Under the pieces are notes generated by a model, which saw nothing but the letters and a program-made list of their open reading frames with translations, did not search any database and had not been told where the DNA came from. The translations under genes and the position numbers were made by a program. Below are positions 1-11,948 of a stretch of DNA of 64,000 bases, piece after piece; the first letter of the stretch is position 1, and each line of letters begins with the position of its first letter. The DNA is from Carassius auratus (lineage: Eukaryota > Chordata > Actinopteri > Cypriniformes > Cyprinidae), in NCBI RefSeq assembly GCF_003368295.1, contig NW_020525742.1:175442-239441 (forward strand), read 5' to 3'.

Positions 1-779
1 GAGCTGTAAATAGTTTTAATTTGCTATAAATCTACATAAATATAATTAAGTGCGAAAAGCGTCACAACAGACACCAGTCTCATCTAGCTCATGTTCGGCC
101 TGTCTTTTCTCAGCCCTGTTAGTCTGTTCCCATCTGCTTCTGGGAGAACAGAGAGTGTGAATGTGGTTGTGAGGGTCGACAGCAGGACACACGGCGCTCC
201 GTCTGTCTACGTTCAGACGAACTGAACGAACCCCACAGGTCCAGAACAGCTGACGGGAGGATGGAGAAACGACACCAACTCCATTTTTATTTGTCACTCA
301 CAGGCTCTCTCTCTCTAATTTCTGCCTCTATCTCTTCGCATCTCGCTTTAATTACGCCCTCGTTCGCTGTTTTAACACAACGTGAGTTTCAAAGCTCATT
401 TGTGTTTAGCTGTTCTGCAAGCGCACAATTCAGTTTAGTGATGCTAACTGCACACTTGAAACCTTCAAATCTTCTTTTAAACTGCATGATTATTCCATTT
501 CAACACTATTCAAAAGAATTAACACAAAATGATTATGAAATCTACCTCGGTTACAAATTGCTTTGGATAAAAGTACAACAAACACACACACACAAAAAAA
601 AAACTAAAGTGAATCAATCAACCAGTCAAACATCTATCCAAGCCATACTGAACAATACTCAAAGTGCACTTAAATGCACATGTATCTGGATATGTTGCAT
701 ATATACAACAAATAACTAATTTGATGAATTACTGCTGCAATAATTATTAGGAAAATACTTTTTTTATTATAAGTGCTAT

Positions 780-1490
780 TAGTGCTAAAAATATAGTATT
801 TCAGCACATTTACAGAAGAGATAAACTCAATTGTTAGTCATTTGTAAATAAGATGCAAAGATCTGTTCTAAAAGTCTACTTGCGAAATTGTTTTAAAAAT
901 TAGATTTCACCTGATTCGCCTCTTTAAAAATAAAAAGTGGCAAAAAAATAATTACCTAAATCATGCAATTATACAGTATAGCGTGAAAATAAAAGAGGCA
1001 TTTTCATGCTAAAAAAAACATAACAATTACTTCGTTATAATGTTATTGTACTGCATTCAATTCGGAGGTGAACTGATTGGTGAGTCGTTTGCAGGTTTTC
1101 GCAGATATAGCTACTACTTGTGAAAATGAACTTTCAGTCATTAAAATACACATTTTAGATCATATTTAATTTCCTTTTATGAAAACAAAGCTACGAGAGG
1201 CAGAATTCAACATAAACCATGTAAATGGCACAATGTTTTCAACGTAAAATGACACTGACTTTATAGTAATACGTACACCATTTCAGCACATTTTCCCACA
1301 GAGATTAACTGAGTTGTGAGTCGTTCGTAAATGAGACGTATGGGTTTGCGCTAAAATACTACTTGCGATACTGCTTTGCAAATTCACACATCATGAGTCT
1401 GCATCTTGATTAAACCATTTTAGACGTTCTAGATCATATTTTACCTGAATGAAAATGAGGCTATGAGAGGCAGAACTCAACGTACTGTTT
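780..1490. repeat. degenerate tandem duplication, about 240-270 bp period
   Basis: Related blocks recur: 'TCAGCACATTT...GAGAT.AACT.AGTTGTGAGTCGTT' at about 803, about 1060 (partial) and about 1283, and 'TAGATCATATTT...GAGAGGCAGAA.TCAAC' at about 1156 and about 1428. Spacing suggests a diverged repeat of about 240-270 bp in roughly three copies. Copies were matched by eye only, so the boundaries are approximate. Confidence 0.5.
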
Positions 1491-2869
1491 TTGTCAAATA
1501 AATACGGCATCTACTCTGAGGTCTAGAGTTGAAATACACTGCGTTTCGGTCCAAATAGCCCAGATTTGGGTCAGGCACTGGATCACTGTGCCGAGTGGGA
1601 TTACAGACGGACAGAGAGCTAAACAACCACTGGTTGGTTGTGAATGTGCCACACTGCATTACTGAATCTCCAGTGAGCACAGAAGGAAATGTGATGGAGA
1701 CGGTTACCTACTAACACAAACCCAGTGTTTTGTTCCCAGATTCCTGGGAAGAAACACATCTTCAGATTCAAAACACAGAGTGCAATATGTTGATTTAGAA
1801 AGGTTTATTTCTGGAATTTCCCATTATGCATCATTATTGTCTGACTATATGAGAGTCGCCATTCGATAGTCGTTCAAAGATCAAAAAATAATGCAATCTA
1901 TGCACACTACTATGAACCTGAAAATATTGCATAGGACTCAATCAAGAAAAACCACTCACTGCAAAATGCCTCCAAATAGGCTAATCATCAAATATTCACA
2001 TCGCTATGGGTTTTTATTTTTATCCTAATTCCTAAACGCTTGACATTTCTTGAATACTTGGTTGTATTCTAGTCAAAATCACATGAGATTTTAAATTGAT
2101 ATCTGAGGTCAAATTGGCTTAATGAATCGTGTCGAATGTACAGTAATTCATCACTTGGCAATCACATCAAATAGAACATGTGCTCAATTACTTAGCACAT
2201 TTTTTTCCCCATTTCTTCTGAATTATTAATGATAAAATGGAATATTTATCTAATTCTTAACAGATAACTTCTTCAGGCCACTGCCTTTCTTGGCCTACAA
2301 AAGTAGTGCAAAAACACTTGAGAATATCTTGCATTAGCTAGTCATCAACAAACATTCAGAAATGTACGTATGCAGATATAGGCTATAAATCAGTCCCAGC
2401 CTTACTCTATTTATCGGATTTGCCAACGTTTGCAATGTTAGTAGCATCAAGTCTTTTAAAGCCAGTTTTTAATTGTTGCATCACATAATTAAGAAATCCT
2501 CCTTTAACTGACAAGAATAACTTACAAAAACTGTGCTTGGACGCTTCACTTGTCAGTCAGACCATCTCTTCCTGTCTATGTCTATTCAAGAAATGTTAAT
2601 AGTAGTTACCTAACGTTCTTATACACATTTCTGAAAGTTATATTATAAAGTGTTACTATTAATGCTTATAATACTAATCAGTTATTACACACAGAAACTC
2701 CATTGGTAGCGGGGCGGTGCCATCATGTCACAGTTAACCGTCACTCTCTATGACTTTCAACAGACAGAAACCATCACATTCTTTACTAAAGATGAGACAC
2801 AGAGGTTTCTTCATATGACAGAGATGAAGGTCACTGCATCCCTAATAAACCTGTTACATTTCTAGAGCC

Positions 2870-3165
2870 TGCCCATATTTGGACATTAATATTCCATTTA
2901 GAACTTAAATGCTTGTGTGTTCAGATTCAGTCAGTCATATTCAGCAAATGTGCATGTTTGGACATTAACTTTAAATTTATGGTCCATCGTATTCAGCATA
3001 TGTCTATATGTTGGCATTAATCTTAAAATTATATTGAATAGTGTCCGAGATATGCTCATATTTGAACAATTATCCTCAATTAGCAATTTAAAATGTTGTG
3101 TATGTGTCTATTTTTGGACATTAATGTTATTAATCAGGAATAATGTTCTTATTTAAACATTAATT
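2870..3165. repeat. degenerate minisatellite, about 50-80 bp spacing
   Basis: The words TTTGGACATTAA, TTGGCATTAAT, TTTGAACAATTAT and TTTTTGGACATTAA recur through this interval, each followed by an AT-rich spacer and preceded by ATTCAGCA-like words. This looks like an old tandem array within tspan7 intron 1. No coding content is seen. Confidence 0.4.
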
Positions 3166-3483
3166 AATGGTGATGGATAATGACCAACATCATCATGAAC
3201 ATCTCGTTTCGCGTTTTTGGAAATTTTTTCGTCATTTGCCTTGGAATGCATATTGTTTATCATATTCTTGATTAGAATCATTATTATTATTATATATAAT
3301 AATATTCGTGTTTCTAATAGCCTCGGAGGGGTCCAGCCCTGCCGTGATGGAGATGTACTTGTTTTCCAGTGGCGCAATATTGCAACAAACGATTTATTAT
3401 GATAACAAATCAATTTATATGTTTGATAACATGCCGCGGAAACATTAAAAGCTCAAAAACGCTAATGAATGGGGGTCACTCAC

Positions 3484-3564
3484 CCAGAACACGAAGGAAT
3501 AGACGATGAGGAGAGTTTTGAGGCAGGTTATGACTGGTTTGGTCTCCATTCTCCTTGATGCCAT
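3484..3564 (-). CDS. tspan7: tetraspanin-7, first coding exon
   Basis: Tetraspanin-7 is a four-pass membrane protein of neurons and other cells that organises tetraspanin microdomains. Only the first coding exon is inside the window: 27 codons from ATG 3564-3562 to a GTGAGTGA donor at 3483. The translation begins MASRRMETKPVITCLKTLLI and ends YSFVFW. It matches the short cytoplasmic N-terminus and start of transmembrane segment 1 of vertebrate TSPAN7. The related TSPAN6 begins differently (MASPSRRLQTK), which is why TSPAN7 is chosen. The exon ends in phase 0, directly after Trp, where the family interrupts TM1. The rest lies off the left edge behind a long intron 1. The upstream sequence is a GC-rich promoter-like region. 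Whether this is the a or b fish paralog cannot be told from one exon. Confidence 0.9.
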
Positions 3565-3790
3565 GAGCGCAGTGGATTTGTGCTGCTGTGATTCTCCACT
3601 GCGCCTCCGCCGCTGCGCTCCAGTCACTCTAGACGCGCCTGGCCAATCAGAGGGCGAGATACACCGCGAAGGACCCGCCCCGCTCCGTCAGTCTCCCTGC
3701 TGCCCAATCAGCGGAAGAAAGGAGGGACGTTTAAACCCCGCCCACGAGACGCGACGCCCTCTGCTGGACGTCACATGACAGTGACGACAG
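3565..3790 (-). promoter_or_regulatory. tspan7: tspan7 5'UTR/CpG-rich promoter
   Basis: A short GC/CpG-rich island in AT-rich surroundings, directly upstream of the tspan7 start codon. It contains two CCAAT boxes (3643-3647, 3704-3708), GC boxes (around 3674-3683 and 3736-3743) and a CRE-like GACGTCA (3767-3773). No TATA box is evident, as is common for broad promoters. The exact start of transcription is not visible. Confidence 0.6.
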
Positions 3791-4399
3791 TTGCGCTAAA
3801 GGTGAGGATTGCGTCAGTGAAAAAGTGAAGTGATGAAAAAATGAAACCTGTAAAAAAAAAAAAAAAAGTATAATAGGTATATTGTTTTTTTGGCCAAAAA
3901 TGTATCTTTTTTTTTTTTGGTGGGGTAGGGTGGGTGGGGGTTGGAAGCATTGTTATAGGATATAAAATGTCAAATTTGCTCATTATATTTAACTTTTGAT
4001 ATAAATAAAATAAAAAAATAACTTCTTACACTTAATAATTAGCATTTGTTTAATTTAATTGCCATTTGTTAGTCTCTGTCCTTGCTTGACTTTTTATACA
4101 AATGATTATAGGCTACATAAATTACAAAACTAATAAAACTCTCATAATGTAAAACCTTGGTGTCATAAATCAAAATAGTTTATTGGGTTGATTCATAATT
4201 TTATTTATATATATATATATATATGTCTGTTCTTGCTCGACTTTACATAAAATGAATTGAAAATGAAATACAGTTTTAGGTTTATTGAAAACTATTAAAG
4301 CTGTGATTCTCTTCTATATTAGATGTCTGATGATAAGTTGTAAATGTAATAAATCACAAAAATGTTAAGCAACAAAAATCTGATATTGTGTGTGATATA

Positions 4400-4447
<48 letters not shown>

Positions 4448-4630
4448 CACATGCATATAGATGGATGGATGGATAGATAGACAACAGTAGCCTAATTAAA
4501 ATATTATAGTATTGATTATTATTTATAACCGTGTTAAAAAAAGTTTCAAATGATTAAAGTTCGAGATTACACAAAAAACAATGGTTAAATTAACCTAAAC
4601 AAGCTCATTACTTCCCAGTCAACGCAGCAT

Positions 4631-4664
<34 letters not shown>

Positions 4665-7395
4665 AGTAGAAACCTCATGTGATCCTTCAGTCTAGTGTGA
4701 AATAAGTTCACAGTTCAGCTCCAGTTTTAGCACACAGCCATGTTATTTTTGGCACTCCAATTTTGCAACCCATCGAGGAGCCAGTGTAGTGAGATTCAGC
4801 TCTCAGCAATTACAGCCGGCCGATGGAGGCGAGCACAACCACAACACAGCTGCTGAAGAACACGCACTCACCACGGGTTTGACGCCACTGAATATGATAA
4901 ATACATATATAGAGGAAAATACTTACAGCATTTTAAAGTGTGGTCACATGGTCTAAACAGAAGCGAGATATTGCGTGATATTAACCCCTTTCACACAGAA
5001 ATACAGGTGATGAGTAAAATTAGTTAACGACAAAAATGCGCTTTTGGCATGCAGGCAACTCTCCAACTTTTTACTGGTTAAGCACAATTTAGCTACACCT
5101 CAGTTTCAAAATACCGGTAGACTGATAGAGACCCTCACAGAAACCTCTCCTGCCTCATTCTTATCAGAAACTGAGACACAAAATAATTTGCAACTTCGTA
5201 AATAATGATAGCGGATAATGAAATTCATGTTATTAAAGATCATATCATTTTATTTGCAGAGTCTGGTAATCCCAGGAAAGTACCCAGTCAGGCCAGTCTC
5301 TTAAACCACATCGTAATGGTCTTCTCGATCAATAATATTAATATTAATTTCTTAGCTTCACAGCCATAAACACATTTTTTTAAATCTTATACAATTTTGA
5401 AGCCTTTATTGTTACTCAACTCTACAGCTGTGCAGCAAAATTCACGTTATTAAAGGATCGCTTTTCATCAAGGAATGTGCCGAAAATGTGTCTCCTGGTG
5501 AAAAACAAAGACTTTTAAAGATGAAGATGACTGTTATAACCAGGAGATGGCAGCAGAGGATCACTCATTGACTGCCATTTCAATTAGTAAGAATTGTGAA
5601 TTTAAAAGTTGCAATTCCATTTTTTATTCGACTGCAGAGAGTCCCCATCGTACGGATTCCTATCCACATTTTTCCTGATGTAAAAATGGGTGCCGCCATT
5701 TGTAAAGCGGCTAATGAAACGGAAGTCTTACTAATAGGGAAAAAGGAAAAAGGTGACTGATAATGTGACATGCCTTTAGACTCCCTGAAGATGTGTTTAA
5801 CAGTATGTCGACTGTTTGCTCAAGATCAGTGTTTGAGGTGTGACTGCTTTATCTTATAAACCTGTGTGTGTGTGTGTGTGTGTGTGTGTTGGTTCTTAGT
5901 CTATCAGCATTTCACCAGGTGTGTACCGCTGAGTCAGTTTTATGATGAAGAACAAACATTCAACCACACTGTATGAGGAAAGACTTTGACCAAAAGACAA
6001 AATGCCATTGCTTTCACTTTGTCGTCAGTCTTTTAGGATATTAAAAGTGTCAGTAATGTCACAGTTATGGAGTGGATTTAGCTTTTTATCCGCAGTAAAG
6101 TTATCCAGACCACATTTGATTCAACTTGATATCAGCATGGACTCTTTTGTAAATAAAAATCAATGGCAGTGAAATGTGGTTTGGTACCATTAAAGAGCAA
6201 GAAATCGAAACATCTTTGTTTTGGGATATACTGGTTAAGTGTTTTTAGCACGCTTCTTGTTGGTAATGTCAGGACATTGTTGGTTGGCAATGTCAATAAC
6301 TACACAAATTCAGCATAAGACTAGGCCTTTTACTAGACCTGTTATTTACTAAGAAGTACAGAAGCTAAACATCGTCCTCTACTGTTTAAAAGTGGCACAA
6401 ACCTTTATTTTCAGACATTCATTTGAACTTATAAGCATTAAATATTTAACTAAACCTATATTAATAATATTGTATATACAATACTGTACTTAAAAAGTTA
6501 AATTATGAAAATATATTTATTATATGAAGAGTATAAGATAACAGATAACGCAGTTTTTTAAAATTTTCAAAAACCATGTTTGTTCATCGTGCATTTCAAC
6601 TAATCTCAAACTGTGGTAGCTTATCTTGAATAAGTAAAAAAAAAAATAAAATAAAAAAATACCGAGACATGATAACATAAACATGATTTTTGAAAATGCT
6701 AAAAATATCAGTTATATATGTATATATATACACATATACACTAATAAGGTGTCAAATGTGAATATAGATTTTTTTTATTAATACACATTAGAATGTTTGA
6801 AGTACAGTAATTACAAAATTATCCAAGAAAATATTTCAAGCATAGTCATTGTAGATCAAATCAGTTTAATGTCGAAAGAGACATTTCAGTGTTTGTTGTT
6901 TAATCTTTGTCAGTCCAAACATGTGTGTACTAATAGAGATCCGGTTTCATCTACAAACAATAAATGTAAACATACTGAACTTATAAAAGTACTACAACAA
7001 ACTAGAGAGAAAGAGAATCATCGTGATCATATTTTACGTTTTGAGAGACCAGTCTGACTTCTAGTGCTTTTGAACCCAAAATGCTTCCGATTAGATTTTT
7101 TTAGTGTTGAGAATAAGTGCATGTTCATAAAATTACAAGGGATTCAGTTTAATACACACACAAAAAAATTACCTAAAAATAGTTTTAAGTGCAAAAGCAT
7201 CATTTGGTCATCATGTACACAAACTTTATGTAACTTTGTTCCCCATCAGTTTTCATCAAAGTCTCTCTTCCTGAGTGCTGATTGGTCAAAGGTGTGCACA
7301 GGATATTTCATTCGACCAATCATCAGAGGGTTTGAGGTATTCAGAGTGCTGATTGGCTCAAAGCCATGTGATCAGTTCTTGCCTGTGATTGGCTG
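3791..7395. other. intergenic region between tspan7 and slc26a11
   Basis: AT-rich non-coding DNA with microsatellites: a GT then AT run at 4400-4447, a CT run at 4633-4658 and a TG run at 5865-5890. Near 7276, 7346 and 7386 the word GTGCTGATTGG or a close variant (GTGATTGGC) recurs, in what should be the 3' untranslated region of slc26a11. No gene was recognised on either strand. Confidence 0.6.
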
Positions 7396-10321
7396 TTATA
7401 ATTGTTGTTGGTAGTGACTGATACTTGTCAGAAGTAGCAGAGCCTCGTCTACTCTGTCTGTATGTCGGAAACCAGGAAGATCAGCCGTCAACAAAACCTT
7501 CAATACTGACGGCTGCGAGAGACATACAGAGAGAAGAAACTTTACCTTTATATATAGATTACTGAGCTTAATTTTAGAAATGGCTTTGATCTGAAACCCT
7601 ACCTTGAGTCCAGCGAAGATCATGGACACTCCTCTCAGCTGGATCTGTTTGAGCAGTTCAGTGAGCTCATGGACCACAGTGAAGTCTAGAGAGCTGACGT
7701 GAGAACAGTCCAGAACCAGACAGCGCGGAGGAGACGCTGACAGACCACAGACACCAGACCGTGAGCACTCAGTGAGAGCGTGTGTGTGTGTGTGTCCGTG
7801 TGTGTGTGTGTCTCACCGTGAAGGGCGTGTTTGAACACCAGTCTGCTGAGATGCTCCGTCACGGGGAAGTTCAGCCCACTGTCCGGCTCCAGAAGCAGCA
7901 CGCCGTCGTCACACACCTGAACACACACACACACACACAAACCTCACGGACTGCTGCTGCATCTCCGTCACTTTATAAACATCACTCTTCAGTTCATGTT
8001 TAATTGTAAAGACATGATAGTATTCTATTAGTATATTAGTAGTATATAGTATTTAAAGTATTTTCCTCCTAAAACAACAGATTCGTATTTTTAAAGAATC
8101 ATTACTTTAATTCTAGAACTTTTTGGATATACAAATTTATAAATATTTTATTGTAATATTTCTTTATAATTGATTAATATGCAAAAAAAAAATGCGTGTG
8201 TGTTATATTTTAGGAATTTAAATATTATTTTTAATTAAAATATAATGTTAAATGTCTTTTAAAAGTTTCAAAAAGTAACTAAAATGCATTTACTTTTTTT
8301 CTATGCAAACATTTATATTTTATTTAATATTTATTTATTTAAATATATTTATATAAGTTAGAGAGATATTTTTAGTTACCTGATATGTATATACTAGTTA
8401 TATTTAATATTTACATATTTTTTTATATTTTGTATTATTTACAAGTGCATTTATCTTTTTTCTACACAAAATATATAATATATTTATATTAAAAATAAAA
8501 ATTAATTATATACAATAAATGTTTTAGGTAATATTTATATTTTTAAACATTTATATTTATATTAGATATGTATATATGTATATGTAATTGTAAATATGAA
8601 ATATGTAAAATATGTAATGGATATGTAAAATATATATATACATTATATATACATAATAGTGCTGTCAAATGATTAATCGCTTCCAAAATAAACGTTTTTG
8701 TTTACATGATATATGTGTGTGTACTCTGTATATTTATACACACAAATGCATGTATATATTTAAGATAAATGTTACATTTATATATTAAATATATTTACAT
8801 ATATTATAAATATTATGAATAAAATATTCATTCGTAAATACATGTAAATATTTTCAAAATATATGCTGTATGTGTGCGGATTTATATATACAGAATAAAT
8901 ATACACAGTACACATGCTATATGTTATGTAAACAAAAACTTTTATTTTAGATGCGATTAATCGCGATTAATTATTTGATAGCACTAAAACACACACACAC
9001 ATACATTATATATATATATATATAGTATAAAACATTACTAACATTACTAACATTCCAATCATAAAACGATTAAATTATTTAAATGATTTTTTTGACATTT
9101 TGTACATTGTCAAACAGAAAGTGGATTTCTAGAATAAAAGTCCTTCATTCACAGGCCGAATCTAACATATTCAGCTATTTCATAAAAAAAAAACTCACCT
9201 TCACTTTGGGTCTGGCCACGATATACAACAGCATGAATCCCGAAACAACCACACCTCCCACAATGCCATACTGCACCTCCCAGAAACTGACCACAAACGT
9301 GACCAAGAACGGCAGCAGATCGAGTCCTGAGGTAAACAGTGTGATTTTAAAGCAAACAAAACACTTCAATAGTTCAAATCTGTGCCGTAAAGTCTCACTC
9401 TTGACTCTCCAGAGCTGGAGCGGCACTCTGAAGTCCATCATGGGACAGACGGCGCAGATGATGACGGCAGCGAGGGACGCTTTAGGGATGTAGAAGAAGA
9501 GTGGCATGAGGAACGCCAGCGACAGCAGCACTATCACACCTGCCCAGAAACACACACCTTCAGACGCTGTCCACAGTTTAAAAGTCAACCTGATCGCAGA
9601 GAGTGTGTGCTACCTGTGACGATCCCTCCAGCGGGCGAACACACTCCGGTTTGAGAGTTCACCGCGGTTCTGTCAGAAAACACCACATCAAGACACTGGC
9701 TTAGCGAAGAGCTAGCCAACAAATACTTTAGCATTAGCGCTTAGCTTGCAGACAGACCTTCCGAAGCTGCCCGTGACGGGATACGCCGACACAAACGAGC
9801 CCATGATGTTGGTGAGACCTGCAAAAACAACATTACAATGAGAAACCGACCGATTTACGCTTGTGATAAAACATCGTAAAGGAAGAGAATCTCTCACCGA
9901 TGGCAAAGAGCTCTTGGTTAGCATCAATTCGGTAGTTATTCTTGCTAGCTGCATGGAGAAAAGAAAAAAGTGTTAAATGTGTCTAAACAACATCTGACAC
10001 AGAAGTAAGGACAGTTTGAAGCTCTTACCGAAAGCCTTCGCAATAGCGATGCTCTCTAAGACGCCCATTAACGGAATAACGGCCAGACCGCCGCCTAAAT
10101 CCTGAGAAAACACACCCGATTGGTCATTAATGATCAATATTCTGTTAGATACTCTACTTACAATCTCTCAAATGTCACATATACTTTACTAATACCATAG
10201 TTTACTATTCTGAAATGTGGTATTACATGACAGCTCAACTTTCTGGGATCCAAGTACCACAAGGGGGCGCATAAAAAAAATATATTTACTATTTTATCAT
10301 ATATAGAATAATAAATTATAG

Positions 10322-10413
<92 letters not shown>

Positions 10414-11172
10414 CTATAATTTATTATTCTATTAATAGAATAATGACCCTAGTTTTTAAGATTAATGAATAAAAACTTATTTTATTATTATTATTTTAAA
10501 GGTTTATACATCTGACGTTATTAGTGCATAGAAAAAAAAGTAATAATTTTCGAAAATATATTTAATTGTTTTTGGCATTAGTGCAATGATGGAACAGCTT
10601 TTAAAAAATATATACATTATGTTCATAAATATTAAAATATAATATTATCTTTATAATACAATATAATAATCATCATAATTTACGTTTTTTTTTTATTTAA
10701 TATTTATATTGTCTTTATATTTAGATAATTTTATCTGAATTTTATTTTATAAACTACACTTAATTTCACATTAAATAGTGAAAGAAAAATACTCTTTGTG
10801 TAATATTTTCCAAACAACAGAATAATAATGATTGAATGCATTTATATTATATATATTATATAAATGCATTACAATCATTATTATTCTCAATCATTAAATT
10901 ATTCTCAATTTTCAATATTTTATACAACAATGGTAAAATGTTTCAGATGCCTTTAATAATTAACATTCTTATTTTTTTTACATATAATTATATTAATATA
11001 ACTGCAGTATATGTCAAATAATCTTGATTTTTTTTTAATTACATCACTACACAATTTTTTTATAATTTCATCTATTTTAATGTATTTAATTTTATTTCTA
11101 TACATTTCTATACAATATACACATAAACATTATTTTAGGTTTTATTTATATTTAATTAATATAAAAGAAAAT

Positions 11173-11239
<67 letters not shown>

Positions 11240-11914
11240 ATAATTTTAAATGTTTTTAAGTGCCTCAAATAATTTATATATTTAAATTAAATGTAGTTTA
11301 TTATAGCATTTTTATATATATAAAAAAATATATCCTGATAACAAATTTCTTAATATAACTCATCAGTAGGCTATTTGATTCTCTGGAGGCCGTTCTTTTA
11401 GATGGAGATAAAAAATATGAAAGATTTGTATCAAAAACGACACACCTTCACGATGTCACTGAAAGTAATCAGCGTGCCATTGGCTACAGTCTCTGAAAGG
11501 GGCGGGGCTTTGAAAGGAGGCAGTCCTTGGGCAGTTTTCCCGGTGAGGCTGAAGACATGGTGTCCGGTGACCTCAGCAGAATACGCAACAGCCGTCGCTG
11601 CGATGACCACCAGAGCGTTCCTGACTGCCACACAAGAAGATCGTACGTAAAAATCTGTCAGTTACACTTACAGGTTGACAAGAGCTTCTGAGCACCCACC
11701 AGTGGCTAAACTCCACACCAGCCCACGGGCCGACCGGATGAAGAGAGGAGACTCGTCTGGAGACGAAGCCAGAGAAGTCTTCATCAGCGTCAACATGAGC
11801 AGGAAGAACAGACAGCACAGACCCAGAATCAGATCTCCGACTCTGAGAACACAGTTGATTGAGATACGCACTCAGACAAGATGGTTTAACACCACTGTTC
11901 ATCGGTCAGACATC

Positions 11915-11948
<34 letters not shown>

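Larger units (their letters stand above)
1..3483 (-). other. tspan7: 5' part of tspan7 intron 1
   Basis: This is non-coding sequence downstream of the first coding exon of tspan7, on the minus strand. No further tetraspanin exon (CCG motif, large extracellular loop cysteines) could be found on either strand, so exon 2 must lie beyond the left edge. The stretch is AT-rich and contains two diffuse tandem-repeat zones, listed separately. Otherwise no gene or regulatory element is recognised. Confidence 0.6.

Noticed and set aside
261..719. 152-codon open frame on the plus strand
   Set aside because: Compositionally poor, no recognisable domain, no splice partners; lies in tspan7 intron 1.
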